Part shown: positions 27,463-35,548 of the stretch, one piece after another | Layout of the letters: each line of letters opens with the position of its first letter | Position numbering within the stretch: position 1 is the first letter of the stretch | From: JAAELZ01 sp965237485 | GTDB lineage: Bacteria > Pseudomonadota > Gammaproteobacteria > Arenicellales > Poriferihabitantaceae | Direction of reading: 5' to 3' | NCBI GenBank assembly: GCA_965237485.1 | Contig: CBDEFQ010000009.1 | Span: 806,001-870,000, forward strand | Length of the DNA: 64,000 bases | Made by a program: the position numbers and the translations under genes | Notes under the pieces: generated by a model | Told to the model about the DNA's origin: nothing | The model's input: only the letters and a program-made list of their open reading frames with translations | Database searches by the model: none

Positions 27463-28767
27463 TTACGCTCCACCTTTAGCTTTGGCATTTGATTCTCTTA
27501 GCTGCGCTAATCGCTGACCAATTTTTATCTCTAAACCAGTCTCCTTAGGATAATAGTATTGTTGCTCGCCCATTTCACTAGGAAAATAGGTTTGCCCGGC
27601 ACTAAAATGCGCTGGTTCGTCATGGGAGTATCTATATTCCTCACCATGGCCCATTGATTTCGCTAATTTAGTCGGCGCATTGCGTAAATGATTTGGCACT
27701 GCAGCGGCGGGGTTCGCTTTAGCAGCACTGACGGCACTATTGGCCGCTGTATAAACAGCATTGCTTTTGGGTGCAGCGGCGAGGTAGGCGATGGCTTGCA
27801 TTAGGGCTAATTCCCCCTCTGGCGAACCTAGGCGGTCAAAAGCTTGCCAAGCGTCGATACTTAATGATAATGCTCGTGGGTCTGCATTGCCAATATCTTC
27901 GCTGGCAATTCTTACTATGCGCCGTGCTAGATAGTGTGGATCGACGCCTCCTTCTAACATTCGGGCTGCCCAAAATAGCGCACCATCAGGGCTAGAGCCA
28001 CGAACCGCCTTGTGCAAGGCCGAAATTTGATCATAAAAGTGGTCACCGCCTTTATCAAATTGACCCATCCTCCTGGTCACAACAGTTGTGACATGAGATA
28101 GCCCAATCATCTTCTCATCGCTCTGCGAAGCCAGATCAGCGGCCGTCTCTAAAAAACCTAAACACCGCCGTGCGTCACCGTCACTTGCTTCAGTTAGTGT
28201 CTCTAACGCATCATCGTCAATTTTCAGCGACAAAGCCACTAGGCCGCGATCATCTTGCAACGTTTTTTCTACTAAGCTACCTAGGTCAGCCATTGTGAGT
28301 GCCCTCAACACGTAGACACGCGCCCGTGATAGTAAGGCGTTGTTTAATTCAAACGCTGGGTTTTCAGTGGTAGCGCCAATCAACACAATAGTGCCATCTT
28401 CGACATGTGGCAAGAAGGTGTCTTGTTGGCTTTTATTGAAGCGATGAACTTCATCAATAAACAAAACGGTTTGCTTGTTATAAGCCCGATTAGTGACAGC
28501 GGCCTCAATAACTGCGCGAATATCTTTCACTCCGCTCCCTACTGCGGATAATGTGTAGAAGTCAGCTTCAGCGATCTCAGCGGCGATTCGAGCTAGGGTC
28601 GTTTTACCCGACCCTGGCGGCCCCCATAAGATCATCGAATGCAGGTGTCTACCAGTCAAAGCACGATATAGCGGCTGGTCTGTTTTTAGCAAATGTGATT
28701 GCCCGACAACCTCATCGACTGCAGTCGGGCGCATTCGTTCTGCAAGCGGCGTTCTCCAGTCAATCAT
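27463..28767 (-). CDS. rarA: Replication-associated recombination protein A (RarA/MgsA)
   Basis: 434 residues. AAA+ ATPase with Walker A GPPGSGKTT at 49-57 and Walker B VLFIDEVHRFNKSQQD, sensor GATTENPAFELN, then a C-terminal tetramerisation region (DPHYLARRIVRIASEDIG, PNHLRNAPTKLAKSMGHG). It acts at stalled replication forks. Between lolA (41 bp upstream) and crcB. Confidence 0.97.
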   Translation of the reverse strand: MIDWRTPLAERMRPTAVDEVVGQSHLLKTDQPLYRALTGRHLHSMILWGPPGSGKTTLARIAAEIAEADFYTLSAVGSGVKDIRAVIEAAVTNRAYNKQTVLFIDEVHRFNKSQQDTFLPHVEDGTIVLIGATTENPAFELNNALLSRARVYVLRALTMADLGSLVEKTLQDDRGLVALSLKIDDDALETLTEASDGDARRCLGFLETAADLASQSDEKMIGLSHVTTVVTRRMGQFDKGGDHFYDQISALHKAVRGSSPDGALFWAARMLEGGVDPHYLARRIVRIASEDIGNADPRALSLSIDAWQAFDRLGSPEGELALMQAIAYLAAAPKSNAVYTAANSAVSAAKANPAAAVPNHLRNAPTKLAKSMGHGEEYRYSHDEPAHFSAGQTYFPSEMGEQQYYYPKETGLEIKIGQRLAQLRESNAKAKGGA

Positions 28768-28808
28768 TGATGGTGCTAGTACTCTTAGGAAACTACTTAA
28801 AAATAAGG

Positions 28809-29429
28809 CTACTGCGTTTCATCAATCACATCGACTCCTGGCTGTGGAATAAATTCAAATTGATCACCTGGTAGAGATAAGTTCTCGCTTGTATTGCGAA
28901 AATTAATTCGTGTGGTTTGACCGAGGTTGTCAACCAACTCCATTATGCTCATAAGTTCCTCTAAAAAGCCGATGCGAATTTGCTCAAAGCTGGTTTCAGA
29001 AGATTTAGGAAGCACTTTTATCCACTGAAATTGTCCCTGTAAACCCACCTCGACCAAGTCATAGTCATTACCGATATCTGCGCCGCCAGACAACAAGATA
29101 GCCGGTGACTGCCCTAAGGATACTTGCTGATTCCGTACAATGACTTGTTTGAGTTCCAAGTCATATATCCATACTTTGTCGCCATCGCCGACGATTTGCT
29201 GTTCAAGAGGCGGATCATAGTCCCAACGGAACTTCCCTGGGCGCAAAATTGAAAGCATGCCAGAAGCCTCATCAATTTGGCGTAGTTCTTCATCTAATAC
29301 CACTTGATCAAATTCAGCGGTGAAGGTATCAACTTCAATTAAGAAGCGATTTAACAAGCGTTCACCCTCTTGCGCAAAACCTAAGCTGGGAAAGCTAATT
29401 AGCAAGAAAAATAAGGTCTTAAAGAGCAT
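28809..29429 (-). CDS. lolA: Outer-membrane lipoprotein carrier protein LolA
   Basis: 206 residues. A signal peptide (MLFKTLFFLLISFPSLGFA) is followed by the LolA fold: FTAEFDQVVLDEELRQIDEASGMLSILRPGKFRWDYDPP. It shuttles lipoproteins across the periplasm from LolCDE to LolB. It heads the lolA-rarA-crcB-serS cluster. ftsK, often upstream, is not present here. Confidence 0.95.
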   Translation of the reverse strand: MLFKTLFFLLISFPSLGFAQEGERLLNRFLIEVDTFTAEFDQVVLDEELRQIDEASGMLSILRPGKFRWDYDPPLEQQIVGDGDKVWIYDLELKQVIVRNQQVSLGQSPAILLSGGADIGNDYDLVEVGLQGQFQWIKVLPKSSETSFEQIRIGFLEELMSIMELVDNLGQTTRINFRNTSENLSLPGDQFEFIPQPGVDVIDETQ

Positions 29430-29609
29430 AGGTTTGATTCAGTTAATTCAATAGCTACGTACGTTATCACTTAATTCAATACCACTTCAGCGTAACTAAT
29501 TTTAACTTACGTGCGGGTCAATTACGTATCAGTGTCGTACTAAGAAATTCAGATCGAAGTACTTGGGAACTATCGTAAATAGACTATTAGCAGCTTGAGA
29601 GTAAAGTAG

Positions 29610-30392
29610 TTATAGTCTTAGCAGCTTTTTAGGTATCGGCAAGGTTCTCATCACTTTGGAGTTATCCGGCTCGGCACTTTTTCTCCTTAAAGATTTTTTC
29701 TGGGCACCCGTACCGGCAGACTCACCACTTATTTCAGCCTGATTTCTGACGGCTGTAGTAATTTCTTCATAGTTTATATTTTCGTCGGTATTATTATAAT
29801 CATCATCTAGGCCTTCATTGGCACTGGCCCTTAGGCCCGAATCTTGCCCCATCAAATCAATCAAGCTTTCATTGGGCAACTGCTGCGCTAACTCAAGTGT
29901 TTTGCGCTTCATTTTGACTGATTCGATCACGCCGTCACGCTCTACTAATACTTCACCCGGCAATACCTGATGTAATACTGCTCCGGTCTTACCTATACTT
30001 TCGCCCACAGCCAGTACGGCAGTCTTACCACGCTTAATTTCAATCATTGCAAAACCAGTTTCAGGCGTTGCCCCATCTATCACACCCGTGAGAATAATAT
30101 CTAACTTGGTTTTGGGTGCTGCCGGTTTAGGTTCGTCTTTTTTAACCACTGGTTTTGCTTGTGGCACCAATTTAGGCACCTGCCCCATGATATGTGCACT
30201 TACAATTTGTTGAATATCGGCGGTGAGTGGGGCAGCTAAAACGGTAGGCAGATCATTAAATAAGAAATCATCATTTTGCGTAGCCGCAAGAAAATGTTTT
30301 TTATAAATATGTAAACCCACGAGCATTAACAAAACTAACGCAACCGCAATTGCAGCCCAGTTTATTAGTCGGGTGACTTGAGCCTGTGACAT
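29610..30392 (-). CDS. GspC-like (type II secretion protein C) inner-membrane protein, without PDZ domain
   Basis: 260 residues. One N-terminal membrane helix (about 10-28), a Pro/Lys-rich linker (about 75-93), then a T2SSC/HR-type domain (about 95-165, LDIILTGVIDGATPETGFAMIEI and AVLAVGESIGKTGAVLHQVLPGEVLVERDG). The C-terminal part is acidic and low complexity and ends with a basic tail instead of a PDZ domain. In type II secretion GspC contacts the GspD secretin. No other gsp gene lies in the window, so it may work elsewhere or be a paralogue. Confidence 0.75.
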   Translation of the reverse strand: MSQAQVTRLINWAAIAVALVLLMLVGLHIYKKHFLAATQNDDFLFNDLPTVLAAPLTADIQQIVSAHIMGQVPKLVPQAKPVVKKDEPKPAAPKTKLDIILTGVIDGATPETGFAMIEIKRGKTAVLAVGESIGKTGAVLHQVLPGEVLVERDGVIESVKMKRKTLELAQQLPNESLIDLMGQDSGLRASANEGLDDDYNNTDENINYEEITTAVRNQAEISGESAGTGAQKKSLRRKSAEPDNSKVMRTLPIPKKLLRL

Positions 30393-30837
30393 GGCTTTAT
30401 TTTAACTGATAATGGGCAGGTTTATCCAACAAGGATTTTATTCAACCATCTCAACCATCTACCTATATTTAATTCTTTATTTACAGTAAGTTATTGCGTT
30501 CTATTAGTAACTTTTGAGTCTCCTTTATCAACAAAATATGAAGCTATGATGAACATCAAACATCAATTTTATCGCTGGCTTGTTGATCTCTAATTCATTT
30601 TCGCCCAAACTAAATCGATGCGGTTGATCGATTCCCACATCCATTTAGATTTTGAGGCCTTTATCCATAAAAGAACGGAACTCATACGCTCAGCTATTGA
30701 TCATGGCATTGCCTATTTCGTAGTGCCATCAACCACTCTAGAAAGTTTTAATGAAATTAGTGAACTTGAACAGTCACATCAATCAGTATTACCTGCTTAT
30801 GGCCTACACCCTTACTTTATAGATACTCATCAAGAGA

Positions 30838-32231
30838 GAGTTATGCCCGAATCTGGTGTATGAGGCATTTTCTTCAAGCGGCCTCGGTTTGATCTGAGTA
30901 GTCATTAGTTTGCTCTATTCCATCTTTAAATGGAACCCCTTGAATCACTTTTGCTAGATAGGCGAACCCGCGTATTCGGTTCCACTTTTTCTCTGCGCAC
31001 TGACCCAGCTTGAACATCATACTTAACATGCCATCACGGCTAAGACATCCCTTGCATCGTTTGGTACGGTGTCGGATAGTCGCGAATGTTGATTCAATTG
31101 GATTCGTAGTACGTATGCTCATCCAGTGCTTGGCAGGGAACGAGTAGAACGTCATTAACTCTTCGCGATCTTTTTCCAAGCACTGCGTGGCTTTTGGATA
31201 CTTGTCTTGACAGGTTTTAATGAATAATTGATAGGCGCTTTGCGCCGCTTCTTTGGTTTCTTCCTGCCAAATGTTATGCAGAGCTGCTTTTGCTTTGGGC
31301 TGCACCGATTTAGGCAGCTTGTTCAGCACGTTGGCCGTTTTATGCACCCGGCACCGTTGATGTTTAGTGCCAGGATAGACTTCTTCCAGGGCATTCCAAA
31401 AGCCTAAAGCACCATCACCGATGCCCAGCTCTGGTTGATTCAGGCCTCGCTCCTTGAGTGCCAACAACACCTCTCGCCAACTCTGCGTAGACTCTCGCTC
31501 ACCGTCTTCAATCGCCAGTAATTTCTTGTGACCGCGCTCATTCACTCCGATGACAACTAAGGCACAGAGCCGGCCCTCATCGCCGCGCAGGCCGCTGTGT
31601 ATCCCGTCCGCCCATAGATAAACCCATCGATCTCGATCTAAACCTTCTCTATTCCAATCCTTGTACTCCTGAGACCACGTTGCTTTGAGCTTACTCACTG
31701 TGCCTGATGATAACCCAGTCGCTGATTGACCCACTAGCACGCTCAGTGCATCCCCCATTTCTCCAGTGCTGACACCCTTGAGATACAGCCAAGACAAGGC
31801 CGCTTCCAGTGTTCTCGTTTTACGCACATACGGCGGCACTAAAGCAGATCGAAAGGTGATCGGTACTCCAGTGCGGGAGCGCACCTTGGGGATACGTACT
31901 TTGACTGGGCCGATCCCGGTTTGCAGTTCACGTTCTGGCAAATAGCCGTTACGAACGACACCAGCGTGTCCTGAATCTGAGACTTTGTCACAATTGCGAT
32001 ACAGCAGTTCAGATAACTCACTCTCGACCGCGGTTTGAATGAGTTGCCTGGCGCCATTACGAATTAATTCTTGCAGCGGATCGATGCTTTGCTCTGGCTT
32101 TTCAAAGGAAATAATTTTATTCTGTTTCATAGTGGCGTATGTCTGTGGAAGTTTAAGTTGTTGTAAACTCAATTCATCCCGATACGCCGCTTTTAGTCAA
32201 CTACTCCATACACCACTTTCAGGCATAACTC
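30838..32231 (-). mobile_element. IS256-family insertion sequence copy 1, 1394 bp
   Basis: Inverted repeats start GAGTTATGCC at 30838 and, on the minus strand, GAGTTATGCC at 32231; they continue GAA..TGGTGTATG with a few mismatches. The 9-bp duplication ATCAAGAGA is at 30829-30837 and 32232-32240. It interrupts tatD. Confidence 0.92.
30874..32130 (-). CDS. IS256-family (mutator-type) transposase
   Basis: 418 residues from the ATG at 32130 (MKQNKIISFEKPEQ); a longer frame from 32172 adds 14 residues. The mutator-type core is evident: LWADGIHSGLRGDEG, LGIGDGALGFWNALEEVYPGTKHQRCRVHKTANVL (catalytic Asp and CxxH) and NPIESTFATIRHRTKRCKG with the catalytic Glu. It is complete. Confidence 0.95.
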   Translation of the reverse strand: MKQNKIISFEKPEQSIDPLQELIRNGARQLIQTAVESELSELLYRNCDKVSDSGHAGVVRNGYLPERELQTGIGPVKVRIPKVRSRTGVPITFRSALVPPYVRKTRTLEAALSWLYLKGVSTGEMGDALSVLVGQSATGLSSGTVSKLKATWSQEYKDWNREGLDRDRWVYLWADGIHSGLRGDEGRLCALVVIGVNERGHKKLLAIEDGERESTQSWREVLLALKERGLNQPELGIGDGALGFWNALEEVYPGTKHQRCRVHKTANVLNKLPKSVQPKAKAALHNIWQEETKEAAQSAYQLFIKTCQDKYPKATQCLEKDREELMTFYSFPAKHWMSIRTTNPIESTFATIRHRTKRCKGCLSRDGMLSMMFKLGQCAEKKWNRIRGFAYLAKVIQGVPFKDGIEQTNDYSDQTEAA

Positions 32232-32474
32232 ATCAAGAGAGTGATTTGGTTTATTTGGAAAAGCTCCTAGCAAGAAAAAATGTAACGATTGCCGTAGGTG
32301 AGATCGGACTTGATTTTCAACTTGAAAATTTAAACAGGGACAAACAACGAATTTACTTCGTAGCTCAATTGAAGCTAGCAAAAGAGAGAAGTGGACCCCA
32401 TGATTAGGACAGGTTGAAGGCCAAAATAAGGAGTTATTTTCTGTTTTATAATTGTTCAAAACGAGGAACAGAAA

Positions 32475-32756
32475 ATGAGTAGAAAACGTAGAAATCATTC
32501 GCCCCAATTCAAAGCCAAAGTAGCACTTGCAGCTATCAAAGGAGATGAAACCTTAAGCAATCTTGCTAGTCGTTATGACGTCGCTGCTAACCTTATCGTC
32601 AAGTGGAAGAAACAATTGCTCGATAGCTCAGCTGAAGTCTTTGCATCAGGCACAGGCTTGGCTCCGGATCGTGAATCAGAGATTAAATCATTACAGGCAA
32701 AGATCGGTGAAATCACCATGGAAAACGATTTTTTATCAAAAGCGCTCGGTCGTTAA
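32475..32756 (+). CDS. IS3-family OrfA (copy 1)
   Basis: 93 residues: a helix-turn-helix domain (MSRKRRNHSPQFKAKVALAA, LSNLASRYDVAANLIVKWKKQ) followed by a short leucine-zipper-like region. It probably binds the element ends. Near its end the heptamer T-TTT-TTA at 32729-32735 lies exactly in frame, a candidate -1 frameshift site for an OrfAB fusion. Confidence 0.93.
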   Translation: MSRKRRNHSPQFKAKVALAAIKGDETLSNLASRYDVAANLIVKWKKQLLDSSAEVFASGTGLAPDRESEIKSLQAKIGEITMENDFLSKALGR

Positions 32757-32776
32757 ACAGACCTGAGCGCAAAACT

Positions 32777-33601
32777 ATGATTAATAAAAGCAATAAACTA
32801 TCGTTAGTTCGTCAGTGTAAATTGTTGAAGATTCATCGTTCCCATGTTTATTACAAAACCTCACCTGCTAATGAGGATGACTTGGAACTGATGCATCTGA
32901 TTGATCGCATTCACCTCAATCGGCCCTTTCTTGGCAGTAGACGCATTCGTGATGTGTTGCAAGATGTAGGCCACCGAGTTGACCGTAAGCATGTGCGGCG
33001 TTTAATGCGTAAGATGGGCATTAAAGCCATCTATCCTAGGCCTAACACCAGCAAGAAGAAGGCGGGGCACAAGGTTTATCCCTACCTGCTAGGTGGTTTA
33101 GCAGTTAATCGACCCAATCAAGCTTGGTGTACCGATATTACGTATATCCCGATGCCTAAGGGCTTTGCTTACCTTACTGTTGTGATGGACTGGTATTCTC
33201 GCAAAGTGCTGTCATGGCATCTTAGCAACAGCATGGATAGCGCATTCTGCGTAGATGCTTTGGAAGAGGCACTGCATTACTACGGCAAGCCTGATATCTT
33301 TAACAGCGATCAAGGTGCGCAATTTACCAGTGAGGCGTTTACCGGTGTACTCAAAGACAATGGTATTCGCATCAGTATGGATGGCAAAGGTGCTTGGCGT
33401 GACAATGTGTTCGTTGAGCGTTTATGGCGCAGTGTTAAATATGAGGAAGTTTATCTGCAAGCCTATCAATCGATGAAAGAAGCAAAAGACGGTATTGGCA
33501 ATTGGATGAACTATTACAACCAAGAACGCAAACATCAAACCTTAGGCATGGTGCCTGACATGATGTATGATCCATGTCGCGGCCTGAAATTGGCTGCTTA
33601 A
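32777..33601 (+). CDS. IS3-family OrfB transposase (copy 1)
   Basis: 274 residues with an HTH_21 region (HLNRPFLGSRRIRDVLQDVGH) and the DDE integrase core: WCTDITYIPM, FNSDQGAQFTS and DNVFVERLWRSVKYEEVYL. The frame is -1 relative to OrfA and open upstream, so the active enzyme is probably the OrfAB fusion. Confidence 0.94.
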   Translation: MINKSNKLSLVRQCKLLKIHRSHVYYKTSPANEDDLELMHLIDRIHLNRPFLGSRRIRDVLQDVGHRVDRKHVRRLMRKMGIKAIYPRPNTSKKKAGHKVYPYLLGGLAVNRPNQAWCTDITYIPMPKGFAYLTVVMDWYSRKVLSWHLSNSMDSAFCVDALEEALHYYGKPDIFNSDQGAQFTSEAFTGVLKDNGIRISMDGKGAWRDNVFVERLWRSVKYEEVYLQAYQSMKEAKDGIGNWMNYYNQERKHQTLGMVPDMMYDPCRGLKLAA

Positions 33602-34102
33602 TCAGCTGAAAATAACTCCTAAGCCATCTGTCCTAAAAAGCGGGTCCACTTCTGAGTTTGACTTACCCGTCATTTTACACGTGCGAAAAGCTGTTGACGA
33701 AATCATCCGACATTGCCGGCAAATAGGTGTAAACGGCGGCATCGCCCATAGCTACAACGGCAGCTTACAACAAGCGCATCAATTGCTTGATCTAAATATT
33801 AAGCTTGGGTTCGGTGGCACCATCACTTACTCTCGAGCAACACGCCTACATACGCTGATTCGTGAATTACCATTAAATGCGTTGTGCATTGAAACGGATG
33901 CCCCCGACCAACCAGTGTTAAGGTTGCGAGGAAAGCCCAACCAACCGCTTGCTTTATTAGATGTATTTAATAAAGTCTGCGAACTGCGACCGGAACCCAA
34001 ACAAGAAATCGCTCAGGCACTGTATACAAATACCTGTGATGCTCTGCATTTGAATCTAACGCAGTAAACTGCTCTAGAATAAAGCTAAGAACATCAGTAA
34101 GG

Positions 34103-34963
34103 CTACTCAATAAGAATCATCGGTTCAGAGTTAGTTTTAATTTGACGTACTAAAGGGCCGCGTTGTTGGAGGTTTTTAGGTAATAAACTCATTTGTCTAA
34201 TGGCTTCTTGCTTACTCGAAAACGCCCCATATAAAACCGGATACCAGGGCTTAATTTGTTTTTTGGAAAGATAATAGAAAAAAGCTAGGTCCAGTTTTCG
34301 TGTTTGCTTTAGACCGCTAACAAATTGCAGCACATCGACTTGACTTTCTAAGCTAGCAAGCTGAATGGTAAACGCCTCGGGATCGATGTCTGATGCATTA
34401 GCTGCTAGTACGCTAACTTCATTTTCATAACTTATGGTTGTAATTGCAGTTTTTAAAGCCATTCCTCGCTGCTCCAAAAGCTGCAATTTCGAATCTCTCT
34501 CACCTAATTCTAGGCTAGCATGAGCCAACTCGCGCTTAAGCACTTTTACGGTATCAAGTAGCTGGGATTGCAAGGCTTTCGATTTCTCAATCTCTTGTAT
34601 TTGCGATGCGATTCGTTGATTGGTTTTTATCAGCGCTAACTTTTGAGCGACACCTTGTTGTTGCCTTTGCAATTGGATTATTTTTTGCGCTGGTATATCA
34701 ATAGATTCTGAATTAAACAGCTTGCTACCCACTAATAGACTCAAAATAAGCAGTACGCCAAGCACAGTCAACAAAAGTAAAGTTGACAAGCTTGAACTCG
34801 CCTTAGCTTTATCAACAACCCGAATTCTCGCACGACAATTCCGGCAACGGTACACAATAAACGCCCCGAACAAGCTATGGAGTTTCTCGAAACTTCTCTT
34901 ATCTACGCACTCTAAAGAATCTGCACCGCATTGAGTACAAGCGAGTCTCGGTGAGCTACTCAT
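34103..34963 (-). CDS. Zinc-ribbon, membrane, coiled-coil and SPOR-domain protein
   Basis: 286 residues. The N-terminal zinc ribbon uses Cys9/Cys12 and Cys40/Cys43. One membrane helix lies at about 58-80, a coiled coil at about 90-165, and a C-terminal SPOR-like domain at about 195-282 (FTIQLASLESQVDVLQFVSGL, WYPVLYGAFSSKQEAIRQMSLLP, PLVRQI). SPOR domains bind denuded peptidoglycan at division sites, so a periplasmic envelope role like DamX is likely. The cytoplasmic zinc ribbon is an unusual addition. It is convergent with tatD. Confidence 0.72.
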   Translation of the reverse strand: MSSSPRLACTQCGADSLECVDKRSFEKLHSLFGAFIVYRCRNCRARIRVVDKAKASSSLSTLLLLTVLGVLLILSLLVGSKLFNSESIDIPAQKIIQLQRQQQGVAQKLALIKTNQRIASQIQEIEKSKALQSQLLDTVKVLKRELAHASLELGERDSKLQLLEQRGMALKTAITTISYENEVSVLAANASDIDPEAFTIQLASLESQVDVLQFVSGLKQTRKLDLAFFYYLSKKQIKPWYPVLYGAFSSKQEAIRQMSLLPKNLQQRGPLVRQIKTNSEPMILIE

Positions 34964-35115
34964 AATATCTTTGCAACATTATAGATTTGAAGTATTGAAG
35001 ATCCAGAAATAAACAGAATCTTATCATTATCGTAGATCTAATTTCGCTGTACTCTGTTAGTGTTCAAACCTTGCTGGCGTGGGTTACACAAAATAGCCCA
35101 GCAGTTGGATCTGTT

Positions 35116-35288
35116 ATTAACCTAGATAAATCAGTTAAACGCGGAAAAGACATGTAAGCAATTGAAGTGCATAGTGAAATCAAAAAAGTCGCGGTCACCT
35201 TATTGGTGATAAGGTTTTTTTTGATTTTGCTAGGTGCATCAAGAGCTTGCATGTCTTTTCCGCGTTTAACTGATTTATCTAGGATTAA
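35116..35288. mobile_element. 163-bp foldback MITE with 39-bp terminal inverted repeats
   Basis: The arms 35121-35159 and 35245-35283 are reverse complements with one mismatch. The interior is itself partly self-complementary, ending in a loop hairpin ACCTTAT-TGGTG-ATAAGGT, so the whole element can fold back. A direct repeat ATTAA flanks it (35116-35120 and 35284-35288). The outer 20 bases match the right end of the IS1380 element at 18 positions, which suggests that an IS1380-type transposase moves it. It holds no gene. Confidence 0.85.
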
Positions 35289-35344
35289 GGAACTGTTATT
35301 GCTTGGGGATTATGCTGCGGTTCCTGCTTCGCATGTTCCGGTCA

Positions 35345-35548
35345 TCGTCGCTACGCTCCAACCGGCAAAATCGTTCCTACGATTTTGTACCTCCGCTATC
35401 CCTGCTTCAGCCCTGAGGGTGGTCGTCGCTACGCTCCAACCGGCAAAATCGTTCCTACGATTTTGTACCTCCGCTATCCCTGCTTCAGCCCTGAGGGTGG
35501 TCGTCGCTACGCTCCAACCGGCAAAATCGTTCCTACGATTTTGTACTT
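35345..35548. repeat. 78-bp tandem repeat, about 2.6 copies
   Basis: Units begin at 35345, 35423 and 35501, with near identity. Each contains a perfect 8-bp inverted repeat CAAAATCG-TTCCTA-CGATTTTG. The period is a multiple of three, so both strands show artificially open repetitive frames. The third, partial unit overlaps the 3' end of hutH and supplies its stop codon. Confidence 0.9.

Larger units (their letters stand above)
32387..33653 (+). mobile_element. IS3-family insertion sequence copy 1, 1267 bp
   Basis: Inverted repeats AGAAGTGGACCC at 32387 and its complement ending at 33653, with TTAGGACAG also conserved further inside. A 3-bp duplication GAG is at 32384-32386 and 33654-33656. 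It carries two overlapping genes. A second copy of the same length is at 44377-45643. Confidence 0.93.
30618..34067 (+). pseudogene. tatD: TatD-family metal-dependent hydrolase, split by IS256 and IS3 elements
   Basis: Three in-frame pieces: 30618-30837 (MRLIDSHIHLDFEAF, the metal-binding HxH), 32241-32386 (SDLVYLEKLLARK, VGEIGLDF) and 33657-34067 (FDLPVILHVRKAVDEII, HSYNGSLQQAHQLL, CIETDAPDQP). Removing each element together with one copy of its duplication restores an uninterrupted reading frame: THQE-SDLVY across IS256 and LKLAKE-FDLPVI across IS3. The rebuilt protein would be about 259 residues with the full TatD metal site. TatD enzymes are DNases or deoxyribonuclease-like hydrolases. 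The gene is inactive as it stands. Confidence 0.93.

Noticed and set aside
35345..35548. Regular repeats suggesting a CRISPR array
   Set aside because: The units are directly adjacent with a 78-bp period and no unique spacers; this is a tandem repeat.
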